Shown piece after piece: positions 1 to 9,678 of a stretch of DNA of 64,000 bases (position 1 is its first letter; each line of letters begins with the position of its first letter). The notes below the pieces were generated by a model. It worked only from the letters and a program-made list of their open reading frames with translations, made no database searches and had not been told where the DNA came from. A program made the position numbers and the translations under genes. The stretch comes from Bryobacterales bacterium (GTDB lineage Bacteria > Acidobacteriota > Terriglobia > Bryobacterales > UBA6623), in the NCBI GenBank assembly GCA_028819255.1, contig JAPPMB010000015.1, positions 139,226-203,225 on the forward strand, in the 5' to 3' direction.

Positions 1-444
1 TGTATAGCTGTGGCCCAAACCCCCAGGTTGGGGCCGCGGGGGGCGGGGGGCTGCGCGACGCCTCCCCGCGGGGGGGCCCGGCCCGCCAGTCGGGGCGGGC
101 CGCAGACCGGGTTCGGAGACGCCTGCCGGAATCTTGCGCGACGTTCTCAGGCGCCGGACATCACGCCCCAGTTGCACCAATTGGCGGGTGGATGCGAACC
201 GATGGAGCCGGCCGGCAGTATCAGGGGCGGGACGCAAATTCCGCTCGTGGACCCTGTGTGACCATGGCCGGCTCGGTCTGGCCTTCCCGGATCGGATGGT
301 CGCCAGACACCGCATGCTCCTCTCGCCTGTAGTTCCGGTAGCCCAGCGGCGCCAGCCTCAGCGCTGTCCGCCCCGGAAGTGTCAGACAGACTGTGGAAAC
401 AAGGCAGCCGTCCACAAGAATGCGGCCAAGCCCTATCATCGAGG
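1..444. other. No recognised gene (left edge)
   Basis: Very GC-rich start with runs of G and C near 30-80, followed by sequence in which several overlapping frames stay open. None of their translations resembles a family I know. A 72-residue frame on the minus strand (221-439) begins just after the stop of the DeoC-like gene, but nothing supports it beyond being open. Confidence 0.4.
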
Positions 445-1242
445 CTAGCTTGATCGGTGAGACGCATGAGCCAGGGAGTTGAAGAGTTCGGGCGTGGCAC
501 TGGTGCAGATCCGAGCCGCTCCGGAATCCAACATCCGCTGGGCTTCATCAGCCGACTCAAGTCCACCCGCTGCGACGATCTCGACCTCGCCCCCGATCGT
601 CCGTCGCATCAGATCAATGTCGGCGGCGTCTGTGGAGGATCCGGCGACCCCGCTCGTTGAGACTGCGGCGGCGGCCCCTGCGAGCTTTGCGACGACGCAG
701 GCCTCGACTTTCTGCCGACGTGTCAGCAGAGGGATTTCCAGGACGACGTTGAGTGGGGCATCGCGGCACTGTGCGAGTTCCGCCACGGCCCGAATATCGA
801 CGAAGACGGCGTCGAGGTCGCCTGACCGCAGACCGCCGATGTCCGCCACCATCCAGAGCTCGTCCGCGCCCAGCCGCAGCAGACACTCGGCCTCGGCGCA
901 CTTGACCGGTGTGAGCGAAGCACCATTCGGAAAACCGACGATGGACGATACTCCTGTCGGCCGGTCGGCAAGAGCGCGCACTGCTTTCGCCGTCCAGCGG
1001 GGCGGAACACAGACCGAACGAAATCCTCCCGCGCCGGCGAGCGAGAGAAACTGCTCAAAGTCCGAATTCGAAGCATCCGGTCTTTGGAACGCAAGGTCCA
1101 AGCGACCACGAAGCCCGCTCCAGCCCATTGCTGTCTCGGAAACGGCCGAGGGCTGCCTGCATTCGCACGCGTGCGGGGCGGCGGCCACGGCAACGGCTGA
1201 CGCGATCTCTGCCGCCAGGGCGGCTCGTTCACGGTCCGTCAT
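445..1242 (-). CDS. DeoC-fold (deoxyribose-phosphate aldolase-like) protein, catalytic residues lost
   Basis: A 265-residue protein with the clear outline of class I DeoC aldolases: SVCVPPRW, then IVGFPNGA (family: VIGFPxGA), KCAEAECLLRLGADEL, LLTRRQKVEACVVAKLAGA, and a C-terminal AAGGLESADEAQRMLDSGAARI. In active DeoC the Schiff-base lysine lies in FVKTSTGF, a second lysine in VKASGG and an aspartate in DEIDMV. Here the aligned segments read AAVSTSGV, IVAAGG and DELWMV, so K, K and D are replaced by V, V and W. Deoxyribose-phosphate cleavage is therefore unlikely; a binding or structural role, or new chemistry, is possible. The frame stays open upstream to 1554, but the family similarity begins after the ATG at 1242. 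The fold call is firm; the function is unknown. Confidence 0.75.
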   Translation of the reverse strand: MTDRERAALAAEIASAVAVAAAPHACECRQPSAVSETAMGWSGLRGRLDLAFQRPDASNSDFEQFLSLAGAGGFRSVCVPPRWTAKAVRALADRPTGVSSIVGFPNGASLTPVKCAEAECLLRLGADELWMVADIGGLRSGDLDAVFVDIRAVAELAQCRDAPLNVVLEIPLLTRRQKVEACVVAKLAGAAAAVSTSGVAGSSTDAADIDLMRRTIGGEVEIVAAGGLESADEAQRMLDSGAARICTSATPELFNSLAHASHRSS

Positions 1243-1645
1243 CAACCTGACTTCATTGTCCCCGTCACATCGCAGGTCGTGCAAGCGCCGGCCAGACAGC
1301 GTCGCAGGAGAATTCCCACATGAATTCACATTCCTAGGCCCTTCGCCATCTCTACAACTTCGAGCGTGGCCGTCTTCCCGGACCTGCCGCCTGCCCGGGA
1401 TGTCGAACGCCGTCGCCGGGAAGCGGCCGACGCTTCGAGAACGCGAATGCTCGTTCCTGTGGGCGACGCGGCCGCCATGCGGCAGGTAGCGGTGCATGGA
1501 ATAGAACCGTCCGGCACTTCCGGATGTCGGTGCAGTGCATCGTTCAGGTTGCAATCTTTCGCGCTATCTGATTCAATAGCCCCAGACAAGTACCTTGTTC
1601 GGGACGCGCTGGGATGGGTCCGTTCCGGGTACGGGGTGGCATTTC

Positions 1646-1921
1646 GTGGAGCAACGACTCAAGAACCTCATCAAGCAGCTCGGAAACGCAATCGACGAGT
1701 CGCTGTCTGGATCGCACGCAATCGAGGAGGTGATTGGCGAAATCAAGAAGGAAGGATACGATGTGCTGCTTGTCTTGGAGGCTACGATCGGATTCAATCG
1801 TAGACGGACCGAGTCCACAGAACGGGAGCCTCTCACGCTGTCACACAAGGATTTGGATGCGAACCTTACCAAGCAAGACCAAAAATTCCTGAGAGCCTTG
1901 AGTATTAGCTTGGATAATTGA
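1646..1921 (+). CDS. Small conserved hypothetical protein
   Basis: A 91-residue protein that starts at GTG 1646, preceded by a G-rich stretch (GGGGTGG). It begins VEQRLKNLIKQLGNAIDESL, continues through an amphipathic EVIGEIKKEGYDVLLVLEATIGF segment and ends LTKQDQKFLRALSISLDN. I recall this layout (short helical N-terminus, 'GYDV.LVLEATIGF' core, 'FLRxLxI' end) from uncharacterised acidobacterial proteins, but no function is known to me. No signal peptide or membrane segment is visible. The frame is open upstream to 1595, but the extra residues look non-coding. It is divergent from the DeoC-like gene. Confidence 0.6.
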   Translation: MEQRLKNLIKQLGNAIDESLSGSHAIEEVIGEIKKEGYDVLLVLEATIGFNRRRTESTEREPLTLSHKDLDANLTKQDQKFLRALSISLDN

Positions 1922-2930
1922 CAGGATCACGATTCCTTCTGTTCCACTTAATAGGCAAGCTACTTTCGAAGTCTTCGGCAAACTTACTAGGCTATTCAGA
2001 TTCCCTTTCATCTGGCCGGTGAAGAGGTCAAATCAGCGACATAAGAATCTCGGTGATACTGGACAGTTCTTTCCGACACATTAAGACTTGTGCATATCTG
2101 AGAGTTCTTGGTGTCCCAAAGCATGAGGACATGCCGGCGTTACACTGAGCATTTCTTGATTGATCTATGCAACTTCAGTTCCCTGCCAGTGCAGCAGGAT
2201 CGTCAGCAGGTTCTTAGGTCATGCTTGTCTGGCTGCGGCTGGTGACTCTTCAACGGCCAGAAGTGCTGCGGCCGCTCGATCATATTGCACATGAGTTTTC
2301 GAGCCTCGAGTCCCCGCGCTTTTTTGCCGGTGCAGTTCCCGGAACCCTTACGCTACCTGTTGCCAGCGCTCTCGGTTCTGCTACAGTTCGTTCCTGGCAG
2401 AGACCGGCTTACTGTTCTGTGTGCGAAGGTACGCAATCTCCGCTTCCTATTCGCAGCGTAGCGTGTCGAGCCGAGGGTTCTTTCCGTAGGGATCCTCCGG
2501 ATCTCCTCGCACGAGGTTGCCAGTTGCTGCGCCAGGACATCATTCTTGTGCTGCAGGGCGGCCTACGCCGAGCGCCCGATTCCTACCCGCAAAGCGCTTC
2601 GCTAGATTTGAGTGCAGCCCTAAGAATCGGAATCTCTTCCGGCGCTAGACCGTTTTTGTAGTCTGTGATGCGGGGGAATGCGGGCTGTCCTCGCGGAACT
2701 GGCATGCCACAACCGGTCACCAGCCGCCAGTGATCCTATCTCCACCGCCCCACCGCCGCTTGCCGCCTGACCCGAAGTTTTTTCCGGAGCCTGCGCATCT
2801 CCGCCCACACTCTGTGCCCCACGGACTGAATGCTTGCCGCCATGTTCGTCCGCTGCAGACGAATAGCGTGGAACCGTCGGGATCGCGGCGTGTCCCACAC
2901 CTGAGACGGATCCACGGTTCCGTCCCGCGA
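1922..2930. other. About 1 kb without an intact gene
   Basis: The first part (1922-2220) is less GC-rich than the flanks and holds no open frame of note. From about 2900 down to 2350 on the minus strand there are several short open pieces broken by stops, one with the segment RITDYKNGLAPEEIPILRAA (near 2700-2580) and one with ALQHKNDVLAQQLATSCEEI (near 2560-2500). They look like a decayed protein-coding region, but I cannot name the family. Confidence 0.35.
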
Positions 2931-5900
2931 TCAGAAAACGAACCGCAGGCCGAGCTGTCCCTGGAACTGACCGCTGGGGATGACGCCCCGGGCCTGATTG
3001 GCGCTCGAGGAGCGCTGGTTGCCGTTGAAGTTCACCAGGTTCGCCCGGTTGCCAACGTTGTACATCTCCCACATCACGTCCGCCCTCATGTCCTCGGTGA
3101 TGGCGAACTTCTTCGTCAACCGCAGGTCCCACCGAAAGAAGTTCGCGCCACGGCCGGCCCACGAGCCGACTCCCAACGGACGGTCGTTGCGCAGGAAGTC
3201 GAAGTTGTCGTCACTGCCGGTCGTAATGTCGTAGGGCGACGCGCTGTTGGCTGTGAAGATCGACGACACCTGGATGTCGTGGGGAAACCGGTAGATTAAG
3301 TTGCCCGTAAAGCGGTGACGCACGTCGTTTTCAGTGGGGCCGAAATTGGCCTCTCCGTGCTTGATGTGCGGCGAGGTCCAGTCGAACCCGTTCGCCGAGC
3401 CTAGCGTGTAGCCCGCCAAGAAACCGAAGTCCCGCGTGAACCGCTTTTCCAGCCGGAAACTCAAGCTATTGATGTGCAACCGGTTGGTAAAGTCGGCGAC
3501 TTGGATACGCAGACATCCCGCACTGTTGGAACGCAGATTGGCCGCCGTTGCTTGCAACCGCAACTGCGCAACGATCTGGCGGGCGAACGGGCACACCCGC
3601 TCTGCCGACGATGTGGCCCCCGGCAGCGGCGCGTTCGGCTCCCAGTCCGATCCCCAGTCGTAGTTCAGACCCAGTATGTGCATGAAGTCGGCCGACACAG
3701 CCAGGTCCTGGGTGATCCCGTACTGGAAGCCCACATGGGACTGCTGTGTGTAGGGCGTGTTCATCCGCGCCGAGGGCGCATCGGGGGTTCCGCCGACACT
3801 CGCGCCTCCCGGCAACAGCGATGCTGCGATCTGGTTCGGGAAGTTCCCCTGAATGATGGCGTTCTGCGCCGCGTTCGAGGCGTTCAATTGCGTTCCCGAG
3901 ATCAACAGCCCGTTGTAGCTCAGGACTCGGCTCCGGAGCGTGCTCGTGTTGATCCGGTCGTGAAAGACGCCATAGCTGGCCCGGACCACCGCGCGACTCT
4001 TGCCAGTCACGTCCCAAGAGAAACCGAAACGCGGCGAGAGGTCCAGTTCGTCCTCTACACCCGGACGCCAGTCCCTCACCGGCAGGGCACCAAGTTCGCC
4101 CAGCGCAACCGACACCCAGACATCCTGTGGCCGGTCCCGCGAGAAACCCGGCTGTTCGAACGCGTCCGGTCCGCCGATAGACGCCACGCCGTCCACATTC
4201 AAGTAGGTCCGCTTGTCCCAGCGCAGCCCCATGTTGATCGTGAAGCGCGGTGTCACTCGCCACGTATCGTTGACGAACGCAGCGTAGGAGGCGACGTCGC
4301 GGCGGATGCTGACGAACTTCGGCTGTGTTGAAGTGCCGTTCTCGAACGGGAGGTTAAAGTTCGCCGTGTAACGGTCCGGCGCCGTTGCCGTGTCGGACGC
4401 GAACCGGTACACCCCTTGGAAAGCCACATTCGCATCGGCTGTAGCCAGGACCCGATTCGATTCTCCGCCCCACTTGAGTGAGTGGTTGCCCGACTCCCAG
4501 CTCATTGTGTCGGAGAAGATCCAGTTCGCCTGGACCCGGCCCTGTGGCACGTTGCCCGCTGGGCCGAGGTCGACGGAGGGGAAATCCAGCATGGGCTGGA
4601 ACAGACCGTTCGCGCTCGCCTGCAAATCTCGGAACAGCCGCTGGATCGAGCGGTTCGCCCGAAATTCGTTCACGATTCTCTTGCCGATGAGCGATGTCAG
4701 GCTCGCCGTTGCGTTGTAGGAGCTGCGCAAATCGTCGAACCCGTTGTCGGCTCCTTTGGCCTGCCCGGTCTGCTTGTTGGTGAACTCTCTGTCGTCGTAC
4801 AAATACATGATGTTCAACGAATGCCTCGGATGCAGGTTGAACGTGAATTTGCCCAACGCGTTCCGCTCGTCCACCAGCTGTGGTAGTGCGCTGGACGTGT
4901 CGTAGCCAGCATTCAGGGAATCCACAAACGCTTTCACCGAATCTGGAATCGTCACATACGAGCTGTTCTCGTCGGTGCGGCGTTCGATTGATCCGAAGTA
5001 GAACGCCCTGTCCTGCACGAACGGGCCACCCACCGTGAACCCGTACTGCTGTGTCTGGAACGGCGTCGCGTTCGCATCCGGAATGGCTTTACCCCGGACC
5101 ACCTGGAACGGATCCTCGTCGAAGGCGTCGTCGCGGATGAAGTAGAATCCGCTGCCGTGGATGTCGTTGCCTCCCGACTTCACCACAACATTGATCACCC
5201 CCGAGCCAGTGCGGCCGAATTCGGCCGAATAGCCAGACGACAACACCTGAAATTCTTGGATCGCTTCCTGCCCCAATCGCGTCCGGGTCGCCTCGGACAA
5301 ATCCGAACCGCCCATCGTTACCTCGTCATTGAAGTCCACGCCTTCCAGCCACACCGACTTGTTCCGCTCGTCCATACCGTAGAAGCTCACGGAGTCGCTG
5401 TTGCCACTGCGGGCCGAGCTCTGGTCTACCGTCACGCCCGGCGACAGCAGCATCAGATCCATGAAGTCGCGGCTCTTCGTCGGTAGTTCCTGCACTCGCC
5501 GGTTGCCCACCACAACCTGGTTCGTGTTCTGCGTCGGCTGCACGAGCGGCACCGCCCCGGTCACCGTGATCGACTCGGCGATCGGCCCCATGTCCAACTT
5601 GAAATCGACTTTCGTCGCGCCGCCCACCGCCAGCGTCACAGACGGCCGCGTCACAATCTGAAAGCCAGGAAACTCCACCGTCACAGAGTAGTTGGACGGC
5701 GGGAGTCCCGAGAACCGGAACGCCCCCACTTCATTGGTCAACGCCTCCCGCGCCGCGCCGGTTGCATTGTTACTCACCCTCACCGTCGCTCCCGGCAGAA
5801 ACGCTCCCGATCCGTCCGCCACGTCGCCTAGGATCGCCCCCGATGTAGACTGCGCACTTGCGGAAGGCGTCGCCAACAGGAAAACGCACACCGCCGTAGC

Positions 5901-5936
5901 CGTACGGATCCGCTGTCCTAGTCTATTCAACTCCAT
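2931..5936 (-). CDS. TonB-dependent receptor with N-terminal carboxypeptidase-regulatory domain
   Basis: A 1001-residue outer-membrane receptor. Start chosen at ATG 5936: it has a strong Shine-Dalgarno (GGGAGGG, 6 nt upstream) and gives a signal peptide (TATAVCVFLLATPSASAQ). Residues ~30-115 form a CarboxypepD_reg domain (GAILGDVADGSGAFLPGATV ... NEVGAFRFSGLPPSNYSVTV). A plug domain follows (VVVGNRRVQELPTKSRDFMD, ... EFGRTGSGVINVVVKSGGN), then a long beta-barrel ending in the C-terminal phenylalanine GQLGLRFVF needed for barrel assembly. This fusion is typical of Oar-like receptors, which are greatly expanded in Acidobacteriota. The substrate cannot be read from sequence; large oligosaccharides or peptides are likely. 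No TonB, ExbB or binding-protein partner lies next to it. Confidence 0.92.
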   Translation of the reverse strand: MELNRLGQRIRTATAVCVFLLATPSASAQSTSGAILGDVADGSGAFLPGATVRVSNNATGAAREALTNEVGAFRFSGLPPSNYSVTVEFPGFQIVTRPSVTLAVGGATKVDFKLDMGPIAESITVTGAVPLVQPTQNTNQVVVGNRRVQELPTKSRDFMDLMLLSPGVTVDQSSARSGNSDSVSFYGMDERNKSVWLEGVDFNDEVTMGGSDLSEATRTRLGQEAIQEFQVLSSGYSAEFGRTGSGVINVVVKSGGNDIHGSGFYFIRDDAFDEDPFQVVRGKAIPDANATPFQTQQYGFTVGGPFVQDRAFYFGSIERRTDENSSYVTIPDSVKAFVDSLNAGYDTSSALPQLVDERNALGKFTFNLHPRHSLNIMYLYDDREFTNKQTGQAKGADNGFDDLRSSYNATASLTSLIGKRIVNEFRANRSIQRLFRDLQASANGLFQPMLDFPSVDLGPAGNVPQGRVQANWIFSDTMSWESGNHSLKWGGESNRVLATADANVAFQGVYRFASDTATAPDRYTANFNLPFENGTSTQPKFVSIRRDVASYAAFVNDTWRVTPRFTINMGLRWDKRTYLNVDGVASIGGPDAFEQPGFSRDRPQDVWVSVALGELGALPVRDWRPGVEDELDLSPRFGFSWDVTGKSRAVVRASYGVFHDRINTSTLRSRVLSYNGLLISGTQLNASNAAQNAIIQGNFPNQIAASLLPGGASVGGTPDAPSARMNTPYTQQSHVGFQYGITQDLAVSADFMHILGLNYDWGSDWEPNAPLPGATSSAERVCPFARQIVAQLRLQATAANLRSNSAGCLRIQVADFTNRLHINSLSFRLEKRFTRDFGFLAGYTLGSANGFDWTSPHIKHGEANFGPTENDVRHRFTGNLIYRFPHDIQVSSIFTANSASPYDITTGSDDNFDFLRNDRPLGVGSWAGRGANFFRWDLRLTKKFAITEDMRADVMWEMYNVGNRANLVNFNGNQRSSSANQARGVIPSGQFQGQLGLRFVF

Positions 5937-5942
5937 TAAAGG

Positions 5943-5949
5943 CCCTCCC
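5943..5949 (-). promoter_or_regulatory. Shine-Dalgarno of the TonB receptor gene
   Basis: The minus strand reads GGGAGGG six bases before ATG 5936. This fixes that ATG as the start rather than the in-frame codon at 5969. Confidence 0.75.
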
Positions 5950-6478
5950 AGATACGGTTGTTCAGACATGATCGATCAAGACGCCGGTGGTGGCCCAAAC
6001 GTCGGCGTAGATCTGAACAGCAAGCGTGTAGATCGGAAGGTCCCGCGCCAAGACGGCGGGCGGCGCCGCCAAGGCCCCCGTACGATCACCGCCCGGATGC
6101 CAGGGGCAATCTCCATCGTTCTCCAACAAAGACCCACCTTGCTGTGAGGCTCGCAGTCTACGGGACGGCGATCGACGGTATCAAGGGCGTGCTAGTGTCC
6201 ACGTGAATCGTCTTACCCTATGATACAAGAAGACTTAGAGACGATTTCTCCGTGGTCGAAATCTCGCTCAGCGACTTCGGTGCAGACTTCAAGCTGATTC
6301 GAGGCGGCTCGAAAGGTACCGTCCACGCAGGCGGACTACTAAGGGTCGGAGATACGCAGACCACCGAAAAAGATGTTCCCTCATGTGTGGCAGTCGAGAG
6401 AGGGAACTGAGTGGTGAGGTACGGATCCGGACAAGGTCGCGGTCGAGTTCGGACCGTCGCCTCGCCAAGTGTTCGTAA
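5950..6478. other. Intergenic region with one possible small ORF
   Basis: Roughly 530 bases upstream of the TonB receptor without a recognised gene. A 52-codon frame on the plus strand, GTG 6252 to TGA 6410, reads VVEISLSDFGADFKLIRGG..., which looks more protein-like than random sequence. It has no ribosome-binding site and no recognised family. It may be a small gene or a fragment of a lost one. Confidence 0.25.
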
Positions 6479-6967
6479 CGTTATGTCCGAATAGACCTCC
6501 TGTTCATCCAGCTCGCAGTGATGCTACTGTCCGGGCTGATCTGTGCGCAATTAGTCATCACACAGGCCATGAAGGAACGGCCCCGGTCAGTGGAATTCCT
6601 AGTCCATGCATTGATTTTCGGTGTCTTGACTTATCTGGCCGCGTATTTTGCGTATGAAGCCCTAGGCAGAGCCTTCTCAATCCTGCAAGTCGGAGCGTCT
6701 CAACTGCTGTACGTTGATTTCGTAAACGAAACCCTATCGTCCTCTGTGGCTGCCTTGGTTTATTGTCATGCTTGGATCTATGGATCAACGCACAGATGCA
6801 TGACGCAAATCCTGAACCGGCTGAGAGCGACCACAACGCACGGCAAGCAAGATATTTGTGATCTCAGGTTCAGTAGCTCTGAAGCGGGTCCCGAGCCTCC
6901 GCAGCGAATTGTGATACGCCAATCAGCGCCGAATCGTGCTCCCGGAAATCAACGAGACAGCACATAG
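6479..6967 (+). pseudogene. Membrane protein remnant, possibly DUF6338-like
   Basis: The frame is protein-like from about 6491, before any usable start codon (GTG 6518 and ATG 6521 come inside the first hydrophobic helix: RIDLLFIQLAVMLLSGL). A second hydrophobic block follows, EFLVHALIFGVLTYLAAYFA, then LNRLRATTTHGKQDI. The order (two helices, then a soluble part with a K/GxxD-aromatic-type motif) recalls DUF6338 membrane proteins. The family residue after KQDI is normally W but is C here. After about 6885 the reading becomes proline/arginine-rich and no longer protein-like, suggesting a frameshift. With the start missing and the C-terminus lost, I treat it as a decayed gene. Confidence 0.35.
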
Positions 6968-7224
6968 GGTCCATGTGGTCTTCCGAGGAAGACCGCGGAT
7001 GTGTTAGCCCGCTCGTACTCGCAATCCACCCGCTCAAAGTGCTTCCCCTTCGCCGTCCACGGCGCGTAGGGATACTCACTGAGCCAAGGCAAGCGGCGAG
7101 ACGCGTAGGACATGTCAAATACAGGAATGGTACAACTCATTGATTTCACTTGATTTGGAGCATGTTCGAGCGCACCTACGTCGGACCTCTCACAAGATGT
7201 CGCCGAAACACCGCAAGCATCCAT
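6870..7224 (-). pseudogene. Possible frameshifted small gene of unknown function
   Basis: Two overlapping minus-strand frames read well one after the other. The first (from 7224) contains SEYPYAPWTAKGKHFERVDC and EYERANTSAVFLGRPHGPYV, then stops at 6949. The second takes over in another phase with VDFREHDSALIGVSQFAAEA and stops at 6870. Joined near 6965 they would make one protein of about 115 residues. I do not recognise the product. It overlaps the 3' end of the membrane-protein remnant on the other strand, so one of the two readings may be wrong. Confidence 0.25.
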
Positions 7225-7297
7225 ATGTCAGGTGAGGGGAGCCGTTGGGGAGCGCGTCCCTCGTCCGCAGTGGACTGAATCGCTTACTCTCCGTGTC

Positions 7298-8356
7298 TCA
7301 CATGGTGTGCGTCACCTTCGACAGCATGCGCGGATGATCCGGGTCCAAGCCCTTCACCGCAGCGAGGTGTGCAGCGAACAGCTGGGCGGGGACGATCGAG
7401 CAGATCGGCGTGAGCACGTCAGCCGGGTACCCGGGGGCCAGCGGTGTGGGTCCATGCAACTCAATCCGGTGAGCGCACGGTAGGTCCGCCAAGACTCCCG
7501 CAGGTCCGATTCCAATGGTATCGACACAGCTGGCAGCGAGTCGCGTGACGAGTTTGCCTGTCTCGATGGACGTTGGCCCGGGCGGCGTGAACACAAAGAC
7601 GGGGAATCCCTCCTCCACCATGGCGATCGGCCCATGCGCGAAGTTCGCGGCAGAGAAGGCCGCGGCAACCACGTAGTTCGTTTCCATGAGCTTCAGGGCG
7701 AATTCGAAGCTGTTCGAGAAGTTGAGCCCCCTGCCGATCACAATCGCGTGAGACATTTCGAGGTAGTCTTGCGCAAGCTGTTCCACATCAGCTTCGTGAT
7801 CCAGCTGAGTTCGCACCGCGCCAGGAATCTTTTTCAGAGCGTCGTCAGGGAGTTTGGATCCGAGGGCCTGCGCCAAGCAATAGAGTGTCATCAGTTGCGC
7901 AGTGTAGGTCTTGGTTGCAGCCACACTAGACTCAGTCCCGGCTTGCGTGAGCAGAACTTCGTCAACCAGAGCTGCGAGCGTGCTGCCGGCTTCATTCGTG
8001 ATGCCCAGCGTAAGAGCACCTGTTCCTTTGGCAACCTTCATATAGGCATTGATGTCCGTTGATTCGCCGGATTGGGAAACACCCATGACCAGTGCGCTTG
8101 ACGGCACGGCCTGCCTCCGGTAGAGCGTTGAAATCGACGGAGCTGCCAGGAAAGTCGGGATGCCGAGAGTGATTTCAAAAAGATATCGCGCAAACAATCC
8201 GGCATTGTTTGACGTACCTCGCGCGACGATCACAATGACCGTCGGCGGATTCTTGGAGAATCGCTTGCGCAAATGGACGAGAGCCGGCGGTGGATTGGCC
8301 AGGATGCCTTGCAGAACCTGAGGCTGCTGGCGGATTTCATCCAGCATCAACGACAT
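7298..8356 (-). CDS. SIS-domain sugar-phosphate isomerase/deaminase (NagB-II/AgaS type)
   Basis: A 352-residue protein with two SIS domains and no glutamine-amidotransferase domain. The first SIS domain has IVIVARGTSNNAGLFARYLF and VMGVSQSGESTDINAYMKVA (sugar-phosphate binding SQSGES); the second has IVIGRGLNFSNSFEFALKLM and the catalytic-loop-like FAHGPIAMVEEG. The C-terminus GLDPDHPRMLSKVTHTM is the ending typical of GlmS-related deaminases such as NagB-II. The probable reaction is amino-sugar-phosphate isomerisation with ammonia release (glucosamine-6-P to fructose-6-P), in the cytoplasm. No nagA or PTS gene is adjacent, so the exact substrate is open. It may be co-transcribed behind msrA (64 nt gap). 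Confidence 0.85.
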   Translation of the reverse strand: MSLMLDEIRQQPQVLQGILANPPPALVHLRKRFSKNPPTVIVIVARGTSNNAGLFARYLFEITLGIPTFLAAPSISTLYRRQAVPSSALVMGVSQSGESTDINAYMKVAKGTGALTLGITNEAGSTLAALVDEVLLTQAGTESSVAATKTYTAQLMTLYCLAQALGSKLPDDALKKIPGAVRTQLDHEADVEQLAQDYLEMSHAIVIGRGLNFSNSFEFALKLMETNYVVAAAFSAANFAHGPIAMVEEGFPVFVFTPPGPTSIETGKLVTRLAASCVDTIGIGPAGVLADLPCAHRIELHGPTPLAPGYPADVLTPICSIVPAQLFAAHLAAVKGLDPDHPRMLSKVTHTM

Positions 8357-8420
8357 TATTGACTACCTGAATCACAATCCTGTTGACTTCGACCGCCGGC
8401 CTGTCCGCCTTCGAACGGCA

Positions 8421-8891
8421 TCAGACGTGGCAATAGAGCAGACCGCGCTTCGCCAAGTACTGTTGGTGGTACTCCTCGGCCAAATGGAATATTGACGCCG
8501 CCTCGATCGCCGTCGCGATGGGCCGTGTGTAGGTCCCGTCGCTATCGAGGCGTGCCTTCGAGGCCTCCGCCGCCTTGGCCTGACGGTCGGTCTCGCAGAA
8601 AATGACCGATCGGTACTGATGGCCGATGTCCGGGCCCTGCCGGTTGACTTGCGTCGGATCGTGGCATTCCCAGAACTTGTCAAGGAGGTGTTCGTAGCTG
8701 ACCCGATCGGGGTCAAAGGTCACCCTGACCACTTCCGCGTGACCGGTGTCGCCACGACACACGTCGCGGTAGGTGGGATCCGGATAGGTCCCGCCAGCGT
8801 AGCCGACCTTGGTCGCAGTGACTCCGGGGACATTCGCGAACGCCACTTCAACGCCCCAGAAACACCCTGCTCCAAATGTTGCAGTCTCCAT
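8421..8891 (-). CDS. msrA: Peptide-methionine (S)-S-oxide reductase
   Basis: A 156-residue MsrA that repairs oxidised methionine. The catalytic motif GAGCFWGVE is at residues ~6-14, followed by VGYAGG, the conserved GDTGHAEVV, and [20 protein letters not shown], all hallmark MsrA segments. ATG 8891 is preferred over GTG 8903: an AGGAGG element lies immediately before the GTG, too close to use for it, but about 12 nt before the ATG. Extra resolving cysteines are limited to one near the C-terminus (LLYCHV). No msrB is visible in the window. Neighbours on the same strand are the TerB protein (upstream) and the SIS protein (downstream). Confidence 0.95.
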   Translation of the reverse strand: METATFGAGCFWGVEVAFANVPGVTATKVGYAGGTYPDPTYRDVCRGDTGHAEVVRVTFDPDRVSYEHLLDKFWECHDPTQVNRQGPDIGHQYRSVIFCETDRQAKAAEASKARLDSDGTYTRPIATAIEAASIFHLAEEYHQQYLAKRGLLYCHV

Positions 8892-8991
8892 TGCTTGCCT
8901 CACCCTCCTGCGCGCGGTCCGCCGGCATTCCCCGACCTGCCCGCCGGCGCCACTCCTGTCTGGCAGCTTGGAATCATCCCCAGTCCGCCGG

Positions 8992-9510
8992 TCAGTCCTT
9001 GAGCACGCTCAAATGCTCCCGATAAATTGATCGCGCCGCAATGAAGTCGGCGTGGTCGAGACGCAGCTCCCTGGTGATCGCTCGGATCTCATTGTCTTCC
9101 TGGACACTGATCGATTGGTCTGAAGACGAGACCGCGAACAGGCAATGCAGGAGCGCCTGCTTTTGAAGCCTGTTCGCTATGCGATTGAACTCCTGCGTTA
9201 CGACGAAGTTCTCAGTCGATCCGAAGAGCATGTGCTGGGCCTTCGCGATTTGGACCACGAGAATCGCCTGCTCTTCCGGCAGACCCCCTACGCGCTCAAC
9301 GATGCGCTCCATCTCTGCGACCTCTTCGTCGCTGATCTCAAGGTCGGCGTTCGCGACCCTGCTGAGAATGAACGCAAACGCCGCGATGAACTTGGCGCGC
9401 TCCGCGGAGAGCTCGTCCATCGCGCGACTGATCTTGCGCAGCGTCTCGGAAGCGCCGGAAGCCCTCGGCTGCTGCTTGGGAGCCGATCTGAACCAGCCGA
9501 AGATTGGCAT
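8992..9510 (-). CDS. TerB-family (tellurite-resistance-like) protein
   Basis: A 172-residue cytoplasmic protein. After a short basic N-terminus ([15 protein letters not shown]) it has an all-helical TerB-like domain: [20 protein letters not shown] with the acidic [16 protein letters not shown] segment, and a second half repeating the pattern ([32 protein letters not shown]). TerB domains are thought to bind metal through such acidic loops, and occur in stress and phage-related gene sets. Here the gene stands alone beside msrA, with no other ter genes, so general stress is the most one can say. ATG 9510 is chosen because the upstream extension reads as non-coding. Confidence 0.75.
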   Translation of the reverse strand: MPIFGWFRSAPKQQPRASGASETLRKISRAMDELSAERAKFIAAFAFILSRVANADLEISDEEVAEMERIVERVGGLPEEQAILVVQIAKAQHMLFGSTENFVVTQEFNRIANRLQKQALLHCLFAVSSSDQSISVQEDNEIRAITRELRLDHADFIAARSIYREHLSVLKD

Positions 9511-9678
9511 GGAGTTTTGCTCGGCCCGAACCGGTCGGACGCCGCCCAACTCAGCTTACCAGCACAAGCCGGGACTTTCTTCCTCCGAAGTCGCCTCTGC
9601 TCGCTGAAGCCCCACGACCGCAGGTCCATGAGTTTTCGGGACGGAAGGCGTGCGACAGCCGAGCGTGGAGCAGCTTCG

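Noticed and set aside
1243..1554. N-terminal extension of the DeoC-like protein by 104 residues.
   Set aside because: The extra part has no similarity to DeoC and looks like intergenic translation; ATG 1242 gives a normal-sized protein.
2221..2661. Plus-strand open frame of 146 codons.
   Set aside because: No start signal or recognisable motif; the minus strand shows more protein-like pieces, though broken.
5958..6206. Plus-strand frames upstream of the TonB receptor.
   Set aside because: Arg/Pro-rich readings typical of GC-rich non-coding DNA.
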